A stretch of DNA of 64,000 nucleotides from Phytophthora quininea (taxonomy: Eukaryota > Oomycota > Peronosporomycetes > Peronosporales > Peronosporaceae): assembly GCA_011947345.1 (NCBI GenBank), contig JAAVTG010000116.1, positions 43,020-107,019 on the forward strand, in the 5' to 3' direction. Shown piece by piece: positions 55,584 to 64,000 of this stretch. The first letter of the stretch is position 1; each line of letters begins with the position of its first letter. The notes beneath the pieces are model-generated. The model was not told the origin of the DNA. It saw nothing but the letters and a program-made list of their open reading frames with translations, and did no database searches. The position numbers were made by a program, and so were the translations under genes.

Positions 55584-57946
55584 ATGGCGCAGGTGTTCGA
55601 GAGCGACGCATGTCGAGTCTGGACGGGAGTGTTGGGGGCGCCTCTGCATGTGATTGAAGACGCGGATCAAGCACAGCTGGACTTGACTCCCTGTAGCCTG
55701 CAGATCTGGATAAATACCAGTCCTATGCTGCAGGGAATCCACCTAGTAAACTCTGCAGACCTATCACTGCCTCGTCCTTCCGTTTTATTACCTGGTGGGA
55801 AGCTTTCTTGCTTGTCCATCTACAGGTGATATTTAAATGATATTATATTTTACTAATCTATATCGCTGACATAATGTTGTTCTCGGTTCTCGTCAGTCCG
55901 TCCCCGTTCGCGTCAAGTGTGTTGGTGGTGGTGGATATCGACGACACATTCCAACAAGGTTATTTCTTTGATCGAGTCCGGCAAGTTGCAACAACGTCTA
56001 GCTTAGAAAACGTTGTGGAGAGTCAGCCTGATGGGTTCTTTGAGGCGGGAGTGGCGGTAGAGCTGTTGGCGGTGCTCCACTCAGCGTTTCCCAAGGTCCC
56101 GCTCTCGAACGCAGCAAAAGAATGCCTCGCCAAACGATCTACAAATCAAACTACGTCAGGAGCAAGGCTGGGGAAGCGAAGGAAAACGTTGTCGGCTGAA
56201 GCATTCTACGGGAAGAAAACTCTAAAACCGTCGCCAACCAGCGACTCCAGCGTTAGCTCAAGTGCTTGGGATTCGTTTTATGAAAAGCTGCAATTTCGAG
56301 TATCGCACTCGCTCCTGTGCCAACTTGAAGGAACAGCTCCGATTTTGTCCTCCTTCCCTCGTCAGCAAGAAGCTTTTGAATTTGCGGACCAACTGGCGGC
56401 TTTTCGAAGGCGCTTACAATCTAATCGCGGAGGCAATATTTCAAGCGGGGTTCGCGCAAACGACGTGCCTCGGGTTTTCTCTTTTGAAAATGCTGCGGAC
56501 GGAAAACGACGATTCTTGGTGGCAAGCTTCGCGGAGTTTTGGAAGAATTATAAGAACACTCGTGCAGATCAACGTCATGTGTACGAGATCATTCGCGATG
56601 GCGTACCATGCAGACTCTACTTCGATCTTGAGTTCAAACGAAGCATCAATCCACACGTAGATGGTGACGCTCTTGTGGCCCGACTCATATCATTGCTCCA
56701 GCTTCAGTTATATGTAAGTGTGCATACTGCACAGCATATATTGAAATCGTTCGTTTTAAAACAAAACTGTAGCGCAGGTATCGGCTCTTCATTCGGCATC
56801 AAGATATATATCAACTGGAATCAACCACACCAGCTAAATTCAGCCGCCATCTCATTGTACGTGTATCACATGCGTAGCTGGTGCAGTGAGACTCACGTAA
56901 TTTTACAGTTCCATTTCCCACGAGGATATCTCTTCGCAGATAATATTCATGCTGGCGCGGTATGTTACAATATTTGTTGCCCTGGTTGTCATCGACTAAA
57001 GACTAAACTGGTTTTGTTCGTCCAACATGCAGTTCGTGCGCGAGTTTATTAGCGATCTCGTGATCTCAAGCGACCAAAATGTTGAGACTTCTGAGGAGCT
57101 CGACAATTACACACCATTTCTTGTCAACACAGAAAGTGTAGACGACCCGGAAGACAAGAAGCAGCTCTTCATCGACACGGGAGTATACACAAGAAACCGC
57201 ATGTTTCGCGTCATGGGATCTTCTAAGCACAAGAAGCGAGCAATTTTGCGTCCGACCAGCACTCCGACTTCTACGCTGACCGAGCTTGACCAAGAACTGT
57301 TTATCAAGACGCTAGTGTGCCCATATCCGAGTTTGGCAGCGCTGAATCAGCATCATCAGCTTCGGCAATGTCGCCTCCTTCGCTATGACCTGTCGCCTGC
57401 AGCAATAAACCGCAGTCGGCGGTTTACAAGTGTAGTCCATGGCTCCAAAAGCCTCAGCAGTTCGTCCGTTGAATGCAGAAGTTCAATGTTCCCTAAGCTA
57501 GATGCCTACATTCGGGGACAAGCAACTACCGGTGGAGTGCAAGGAGAAATTAGATCAATTCAGATGCTGATGACGAACGCGTCTGCGTCAGTAGCGGTGC
57601 TGCCAGGCCAAGAAGATGGTCATACAGAGGAGGTATATGCCAAGAAACCTCCCCACCCATGGATGATCATTTATCACATGGCACGGAATCGTTGGTGTGC
57701 GAATATTAGAAGACCCCACAAGAGCAACAATGTCATGTTTATCGTGGACATCGATCAGCGAGTGTTCTACCAGAAATGCCACGACCCGAGATGCCAAGCG
57801 ATTGACTTCAGGTACGTGTGTTGTATGAGTCTGACACAAATGAGTAAGGACTTACTTGCTCTTGCAGGTCGCCTCCGAAACCTCTCCCTACGCACATTAA
57901 GTTGGACAACGAGGCTTCAGACGAATCAAACCCAGTCGAACAGTAA
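55584..57946 (+). CDS. PRIMPOL: PrimPol-type primase-polymerase with N-terminal extension
   Basis: AEP-family enzyme that re-primes stalled replication forks in nucleus and mitochondria. Six exons: 55,584-55,825, 55,897-56,713, 56,773-56,856, 56,909-56,959, 57,033-57,811, 57,868-57,946; all have GT...AG borders and phases close to 683 residues without a stop. The catalytic D-x-E lies in L-Y-F-D-L-E-F (exon 2). K-F-S-R-H-L-I (exon 3) and D-N-I-H (exon 4) follow, then L-F-I-D-T-G-V-Y-T-R-N-R-M-F-R in exon 5. The C-terminal zinc-binding part has H-K-S-N-N and the C-H-D-P-x-C motif. The first about 190 residues precede the usual start of the family and match nothing I know. Confidence 0.85.
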
Positions 57947-58016
57947 CCTGTTCGTCAGATCTCAGGTAACAATATCCACTGCTCGCGATTATTATTTTTC
58001 ATCGTGGTTTTCAACG

Positions 58017-59717
58017 CTACGCCATTATTTGCATGCCAGCCAAGATGATACAAGAAGCGATGCCAATCAATCCAACAGCAACGCTTAGAGCGGGAAAAAG
58101 CCTCATGACAAGCCAACCTCCTCTATCTTCGTCATCGTCTCCGACAGTCAATTTCAAGTGACAAGCTGCAGGGAGAATGAAGAGTGATGCAAGGCCACCA
58201 GCAGTCCCAGCAATGGCCATTGTCGTTGCTGCCGTATATCGTGTCAAGATTGCGATTTGGGCAACTGCCAGCACCGCAACTGCAGTGATCAAGTTGCTCT
58301 TCCATTTCAAGCCCGTCCTTGTGGACGCGTGATGTCCAGACTCTAGCGCGGTTGTGATACCTCGAGAGGTGGGCTGCGACCAAAAGAGAAGGTCGTCTTT
58401 GTCTCTTCGCTGGGAGTGGCGCGCTTGGAAAAGAATCGGAGCGTATGTCGAGAAACTGCAACCTACATGACCAACATCGCCATCATCAGTGAAATCGGCT
58501 GCTGCTTGAGATTTCCAGTAGCTTACCTCGAGAGCGATGCAGACGACGGCACAGAACGGAATCATGATCCAGTACGGCCAAACAATATTCATCGACGGCG
58601 TGTCAGCTTCAAGATAGTTTTGCAGGACGTCAGGTCGCGTGTCCGAAAGAAACGATAAATAGCCGCCGACACCAAACCCAAGCGCCCAGAAGATCGATAT
58701 CACCGTGGAACCGATCGACACGAGTGCGAAAAGCCCGATGGACCGGTCTCGTAGTGCGTAGAACGTGTGGAAAATGTGGTGTGGACCAGCAAACGATGTC
58801 GACAATATCCCGATAGAATGGAGGGCTGCTACGTGCATCTCGAGGTAGTCCTCTGTAAACCCCTTTGCGAACAACGGAACGTCTCGCTTATGAAGTACCG
58901 GCGTGTTGACTAGCACGAAGAAACACGACACGAATAATGAGATCGCTACAACCACGCAAGCTACCTTCAACTTGGAATGGGAGGACCACATCAAGCAGAA
59001 CGGAACTACTGCTCCAGCGGTCTAACACACAATAGTCAACAGTGTCAAAATATGCGTGACGTTAGGCTTGTCAAGCGAACTCATAACGAACCAGAAGTTC
59101 TGCAAACCGGATGCGGTCATCGAGGATCCAGGAAAACACGGACATCTTGGTACGGTTGACTTCTGCTAATGACAGGCCGATTGCCTCCTCCAGCAACAGG
59201 GGCAAGTCCCTGAACAGTATCACGAAATATGTCGCGATGAGTCCAATGGAGACTGTGAGCTGGAGAACCCCAGACACGATTGCTCCTTTCAAGCCGAACG
59301 CCTGCGTCGCCAGACCATGGAACGAGTAAATCCCGTGCGAAATACCAAGCTGGACAAGTCGAAGTCTCAACGCACAGGCCACGAACGCGTAGATGGGCAC
59401 AAGTACCAAGATTGGCAGCAGCCCACCAAGCAAGAAGGCGTATGGTAGTACAAGAGCCGTCGGGCCCACGCAAGCAGCAGCTTGGATAATGGCGACGTTT
59501 AGAGGTGAGCACTCTCCTGCAGTGAGATCGCTCAGCTCGAGGAACGTGTTGGGCGTCTCAAACAAGTCGTCCTCGTCAATTCCGTGCTGGTCATCAATGG
59601 TGTAGCGGACGCCTTCGGTCGGGTGGTGCGAGTTGTTACCTTGCGCGTCACCTTCACGGATCTCCCCATTCAAGAAAGCTCAACGCCAAAGTCTCCGATG
59701 TGATCAATAGCCGCCAT
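58017..59717 (-). CDS. Amino-acid/auxin permease (AAAP/SLC38-like) transporter
   Basis: Membrane transporter for amino acids, about eleven transmembrane segments. Exon 1 (59,717-59,088) has a hydrophilic, acidic N-terminus and then the first half of the membrane domain, with the P-L-N-V and G-P-T-A-L-V-L-P-Y-A-F substrate-site segment in the first helix. Exon 2 (59,008-58,017) starts V-P-F-C-L-M-W-S-S-H-S-K-L and ends in hydrophobic helices. An ATG at 59,717 requires one extra base near 59,672; the total is then 541 codons. It is divergent from the neighbour at 59,828 and convergent with PrimPol (70 bp between stops). Confidence 0.78.
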
Positions 59718-59827
59718 GATCTCGCGGCGACGACTCTTGAGTAGTGTGTTGCGATCTTCTGCGCTGTCCGTTCATTTGGGTTTTCGCGACTTCTTGGATG
59801 TGTCGTTGAATACGAGGTGGTGGACAA

Positions 59828-60365
59828 ATGCGACGAACACGGAGCCTGGCGAGATCGACTGCATTGGTAGCAACGCTACTGCTAAGTCTCCTGCCAGCGA
59901 CGGATCAGACCGCCGAGATCGATGCCTTTAAGCACGCAGAAGCATTTGAAAATTCTCCAGCCAAGAACGCGTCGGAAGTGTTAGACGAGGTCGTCGTCTT
60001 GCCTGCGATGCTAGAAAGTGAGAAGGCAAACATGTCGGAGGAACCAGAGCCGCGAGTGCTACAGCCAATGGAAATTTCTTCAACTACGTCGCAGGACGCA
60101 CTTCCATATGGCGGAGCGTTGGTTGCTGTGGAAGCTACTGCGCTACTTGTCGGTGGCGCTACGATCGTCGTTGTGGTCGGTGCCAAGATCAAAGCTCGCG
60201 CTTCGCTGGCCCAATATGAAGAAAGTAAGTGGTCGGTCTACTCTGGTGAATTCGTAACACACAGCGACTGAGGAGTTTTCTTTGACTTCTCAATGTACAG
60301 CTGAGGAAGTGAACCCGATGCTGCAGTCGCTTTTGTACAGCGACATGGACTACGCTGCCATTTAA
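59828..60365 (+). CDS. Small type I membrane protein, unknown
   Basis: Exons 59,828-60,224 and 60,301-60,365 (GTAAGT...TACAG) give 153 residues. A cleavable signal peptide (S-T-A-L-V-A-T-L-L-L-S-L-L) is followed by an acidic luminal/extracellular stretch of about 60 residues, one transmembrane helix (A-T-A-L-L-V-G-G-A-T-I-V-V-V-V) and a short cytosolic tail ending D-Y-A-A-I. No family recognised. Head-to-head with the permease, 110 bp apart. Confidence 0.6.
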
Positions 60366-60420
60366 GTCGAGAAGGTGATGATATCGACCAGCTCGTATTT
60401 GCTTCCGATACGTATTTTTA

Positions 60421-61433
60421 CTAGTTCTCGAGCGCGAAAGCTGCTTTGGAGTTCTGCAATACAGCAGCTGCGAGTTCTTCAATCTCGACCCCACGGATTT
60501 GCGTCGCACTCACGAGTGCAAGATACACCATCGCAGGTTCGTTTACCCCAGCAGTTCCCTCTTGCAAGAGTAGCGGCAAGCCAGCAGACTCCTTCAACAC
60601 TTCAGTAAACAGCGTCTCCACATATTTAACAGCGGGGGCTTGATCAGGGGCGTCCGTCTCTAGTAGCAGAGTATCAATCGGCAGAGCAGCACAGCAAGCT
60701 GCCGCCTTCCGCATCCTCGGGTCCGACAACTGCTTCGCGTTCATAGAGAAGTAGAATCTCGTCCCTTGCAGCGCCATGAACGATCGCACCATCTCTGGAG
60801 TTCCGCTGTACGAGTGCAAAACAATAGCTGGTGGCAATCTACACCCTTCCGCACTTGACCTTGCAATATCTCCAGCAGCTTGCCATAGTATCCAACGCAG
60901 TGCACCACACACGTCCGCTCCAACTCCGCTGCCAGCTCTAGTTGCTCTCGAAATGCTGCTTCCTGCACGTCCAATGGTACGCATCGTCCTCGAGCGCTTT
61001 TGCACAGCCCAATCTCGCCAACCTGCAGGAAGTCAAAGCATGGTAAAGGCAACTTCAACTTGCAAGATAATACTTGTTTTGCTAGTCGTACACACGCTGA
61101 CGGGTGGCGCGTCAAGATGTCTCGGAGTGTTATCAGAGTGCCCTCTTGCAGCTCATGAGTCCACCACGGATGCACACCGAATGAAGGGACAATTTGCAGC
61201 GAATTATCGTCGCAAGTTTGCCTCAGAAGCTGCTCCAGGACCTGCCAGTCGGCCGCATGAGTGGCGCAAGACACGACGTGGCTCAGATGGACGCTACACG
61301 CTCGATTGCGCACCGATTCGAGCGTTCGACAGTTCCCTGGAGAGATCCTGGACCACAAACGTTCGTCATGCAGGTGGCAGTGCGCGTCGAGCAGCGATAG
61401 TGTCATTCTGCTGCCTCGCGCCAACCGCTTCAT
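60421..61433 (-). CDS. TatD-family metal-dependent DNase
   Basis: Metal-dependent 3'-5' nuclease of the amidohydrolase fold. H-C-H at the N-terminus (D-A-H-C-H-L), Glu in V-G-E-I-G-L, His in V-V-H-C-V-G, His in L-H-S-Y-S-G and Asp in L-E-T-D-A-P supply the two-metal site. A 69-nt intron (61,023-61,091, GTACGA...CTGCAG) is in frame without a stop, so its retention would add 23 residues. The frame breaks at CCC 60,844-60,846; one extra base gives 314 residues, normal for the family. The start could be the Met at 61,433 or nine codons downstream. Head-to-head with the Myb-like gene. Confidence 0.82.
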
Positions 61434-61531
61434 TCAAAAACTCGTATTTTGCCGAATAAGTTTATTTCAGTAGGTTTCAGTATAAAACCATCTTCTTCTT
61501 TTTTTTCTTTGAAAAAAGTTAAAATCCAAAA

Positions 61532-63084
61532 ATGAGCGGAAGGCGCGAACGAGCTGTCTGGGGCTCCGCGGAGGAGCAGGTGCTGCTGGAGCTCTTCCGT
61601 CGGGCACGCAACAACCCGCAGATGCGGTCGGAGCGCGGCGTCAAGGCCCGCGGCTGGGCGACCATCGAGATGGAGATCAACCAGCGCTGCAACCGCAATT
61701 TTGACAAAGGTGCAATCGCGCCAAATCGCCATTTTCATACAGAAAACCTTATCCAAAAATGTGATTAGACCAACTCAAGTCCAAGTATGCGCGCATTATG
61801 CAGGAGTACGATCTGTATAAATCCATCGGAGCCGACCAAGTGCCTCTAGAAGACATTGACTGGGACCGGGAGATCATGGAGCGCCCCAGATCGGTGTCGA
61901 TCCTAAAGCAGTTCCGAGAGAATGGGTTCGCCCACGCAGTCATCTGCAGTTGCATTACGGGCGACAAGACGGATGATGAAGATGTTGAGCCGTTGGAAAT
62001 GGCGCCAGAGTCTGCTATACATGCAGGAATTAAAAGAGAGCTGGTGGTGGACGACGCGGAGCTGGAGATGAAGAAGCTAAAGGCTGAAGGCAAGAAGGAG
62101 CGCGCGTCGTGGCAGGAGTCAGAGGAGAGTCTGATGCTGTTCCTCTACTTGAGAGCCAAGAACGACCCGGACGTGCGCTCCGAGAGGGGCATCAGAGGAC
62201 GCGGGTGGGTCGAAGTCATCACGGACTTCAATAAGCAGACTGGTCACCGTCTGGACAAAGGTAGGATGCTGATTGCTGGTAACAAAAGTAATTGCTGACT
62301 GAGTCACAAATGGACAGACCAAATCAAGTCCAAGTTTACGCGGATCATGTCCGAATACGACCAGTTCAAGACTGCCACGGGCTTTTCGGGCATCCCTGGC
62401 ACCGCGCCGAAGAGCGACGAAGACTGGGAGAACCTGATGAGAGACCGGCCGAAGTTTCTCTTGCAACTTCGGATGCTGAGGGGCTTTCGCCACGTGGAGC
62501 TCTGCAGTCTGATTGCAGGTACGGCCACTCGGTTAACCAGGTAAAACATCCTCACACTGACTGCGCGTTTATCTGGATGATTGCACAACAGGGGATACGC
62601 CTACCGAGGGTTTGAAGCAGGCAAGTCTGAGCGACTTTATCGCAAGTGGGGCGCTGCTAGTCCCGGACACACCGGCTGATGCCGCGCAGCCGATGACGCT
62701 GTCCCATGTTCAGATCCAACAACTGCCCAATACTGTCAGCGTGGCGCCCCAGCAACCGCTGGTGGTCATGAGCGCGTCTACCTCTCAACCGTCGGGTGCA
62801 AATCCTGCCAACACTTCTTCATTGGACAGCACTCCGACGGCAGTATCCATCGCGGCCAGCTCGCTGCCGTTCCTGCTGCCAGCGACCGCAGCAAGTTTGG
62901 CGGCGCAAGGGCGGACGAACCAGACCGGTGCAGCAGCAGCAGCGGCGGCTGCAGATTCATCACCACCGCAGGACCCCAACTTTTTCACCCCGAGTTGCGC
63001 GACAACCTCAATACGTTTTTGAAGACAGCTACGGCGTACCTCGAGATGCTGATGAACGACCGCAACGAGGACAATGACTTCTAA
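61532..63084 (+). CDS. Protein with two tandem Myb/SANT-like DNA-binding domains
   Basis: Probable nuclear DNA-binding protein. Exons 61,532-61,709, 61,769-62,260, 62,318-62,518 and 62,592-63,084. Each of two repeats (residues about 8-90 and 165-255) reads W-x-S/E-x-E-E-x-L ... R-S-E-R-G-x-x-x-R-G-W ... D-K-D-Q-x-K-S-K, like Myb_DNA-bind_3 domains. A Ser/Pro/Gln/Ala-rich tail follows, then a short conserved-looking C-terminal helix (H-P-E-L-R-D-N-L). The frame breaks once at TTTTT 62,981-62,985; repaired length is 454 residues. A TATA-like AGTATAAAACC lies about 50 bp before the ATG. Confidence 0.75.
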
Positions 63085-63549
63085 CTGAAGGTGGGGCAAG
63101 GCTGGCCAAGGCTGGCGCTGGTACCAGACCGGCAGATGGCGCATTCTGAACTGCAACTGCAAGTGATTGATGCAAATCAATGTCAAGTCGTAATCTAAGA
63201 ATACATGGCAAGGTGTTCGCAACTCGAAATGTCCATGAGCACCACAGTTCGAGCAAGACGGACACCACGTTTCCTTTTTCCTCTCGAAGGTAGAATGCAC
63301 GGAATGCACCGCGGTAAGCTTGTGTGGTGGCCAGTTTGAAGATGGGCGACGGGCTCATCAAATCACCGCCATACAAAGCTCCAGTCACCGATCTGTCTTT
63401 CCCATTTTTCGTGGCGCAAGGCCAAAATTCACGTGTAATCCTTCTCTTAAGTCCGTATTTCGACATCAGATTCCCTCCAACCGAGCGGTCACTGTACTCT
63501 CCAACCATATGTCGCTTTCACAGTCCCCACCATCACAACTTCATCGCCC
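63085..63549. other. Intergenic
   Basis: No gene seen; 3' end of the Myb-like gene and 5' flank of the last gene. Frames here are shadows. Confidence 0.5.
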
Positions 63550-64000
63550 ATGGAGTCATCTCCAGGCCGCAATGGCGCGGCGCATTCGCCGCGCTCGAGC
63601 TTCGTGCTGCTGGAGAGCGACGGCCAGTTGTCCCCAGGACTGCTGCGCAGCACGCACAGCGACGGCGGACCGTTACGGACCCGTCCAGGCCCAGGACGAC
63701 CTGCTCAGTCCTTGCATTCCCTTCGAAGAGTATACCCGCCGACTCCTTCGGCTCGTAGCGATGGCGGCGGAGCCAGAAGCGAAGGCGAAGGTGAGGACCG
63801 AGCCCGCAGGATGCGTCTGGACTCGATCAGCGACCTGTTCCCCATGACGGGGGCCAGCGTCTTCACCAACCCAGCCAACATTGTGCCGACCAGAGACGCC
63901 TCAATTCTCATCGACACGGACGTGCAGCAGGCCGCCGCGCAGGACGCGGGACACCGACTCGGCATGCAGCCTGCAGGATCCAGTATTCTCCACTCAGTGA
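63550..64000 (+). CDS. 5' part of an unknown gene running off the window
   Basis: An open frame of 150 codons from the ATG at 63,550 (context GCCCATGG) to the window end without a stop. The protein is Ser/Arg/Gly/Pro-rich at first, then has a more ordered segment (R-M-R-L-D-S-I-S-D-L-F-P-M-T-G) and an Asp/Gln/Ala-rich part. Only partially visible, no family recognised. Confidence 0.5.
   Translation, partial: MESSPGRNGAAHSPRSSFVLLESDGQLSPGLLRSTHSDGGPLRTRPGPGRPAQSLHSLRRVYPPTPSARSDGGGARSEGEGEDRARRMRLDSISDLFPMTGASVFTNPANIVPTRDASILIDTDVQQAAAQDAGHRLGMQPAGSSILHSV

Noticed and set aside
1..64000. CRISPR array, rRNA or tRNA genes
   Set aside because: No regularly spaced repeats, no rRNA-like stretch and no tRNA clover-leaf was noticed. 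tRNA genes cannot be excluded by eye; a tRNAscan run would settle it.
1..64000. RXLR or Crinkler effector genes
   Set aside because: Signal-peptide candidates at 16,800, 53,470 and 59,828 lack RXLR, EER or LXLFLAK motifs in the right place.

Overview
The window is nuclear DNA of an oomycete, most likely Phytophthora or a close peronosporalean relative. The evidence is short introns (about 40-80 bp), compact genes on alternating strands, an oomycete Inr-like start site ahead of the papain gene, a Ty3/Gypsy element with two RNase H modules plus a chromodomain (the combination described for the oomycete Chronos group), and a Ty1/Copia element with oomycete-style domains. No RXLR or Crinkler effector was seen.

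Layout. 1-11,060: 3' part of a decayed Chronos-like Ty3/Gypsy element (end of gag, protease, RT, two RNase H modules, integrase, chromodomain), then an antisense coding region of about 1,000 codons and an LTR-like tail. 11,251-12,363: MULE transposase remnant. 12,364-15,028: no gene seen. 15,029-30,309: gene island with a papain-like protease, Sec63, a coiled-coil protein, a tubulin-tyrosine-ligase-like enzyme, an unknown multi-exon gene, an SH2-TPR protein and a BED/hAT-like gene. 30,489-35,715: nearly intact Copia element with 220-bp LTRs and a 5-bp target duplication. 36,100-48,300: nested transposon debris: 2OG-oxygenase-like remnant, DIRS-like RT fragment, second MULE, two PIF/Harbinger elements each with a convergent accessory gene, and a Ulp1-like protease remnant. 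48,300-52,660: fragments and empty sequence. 52,668-64,000: second gene island with a secreted-protein candidate, a small membrane protein, an actin-related protein, PrimPol, an amino-acid permease, a membrane protein, a TatD nuclease, a tandem Myb/SANT-like protein and a gene running off the end.

Two themes recur. Host genes are packed as head-to-head pairs sharing 78-160 bp (Sec63/coiled-coil, TTLL/unknown, ARP/PrimPol, permease/membrane protein, TatD/Myb), with very short tail-to-tail gaps between pairs. Second, most broken reading frames are repaired by adding one base to a short run of identical bases, and the repaired lengths are all multiples of three. Many apparent pseudogenes here are therefore probably intact genes in an assembly with homopolymer under-calls. 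All calls come from reading the sequence without database searches; exon boundaries are predictions.
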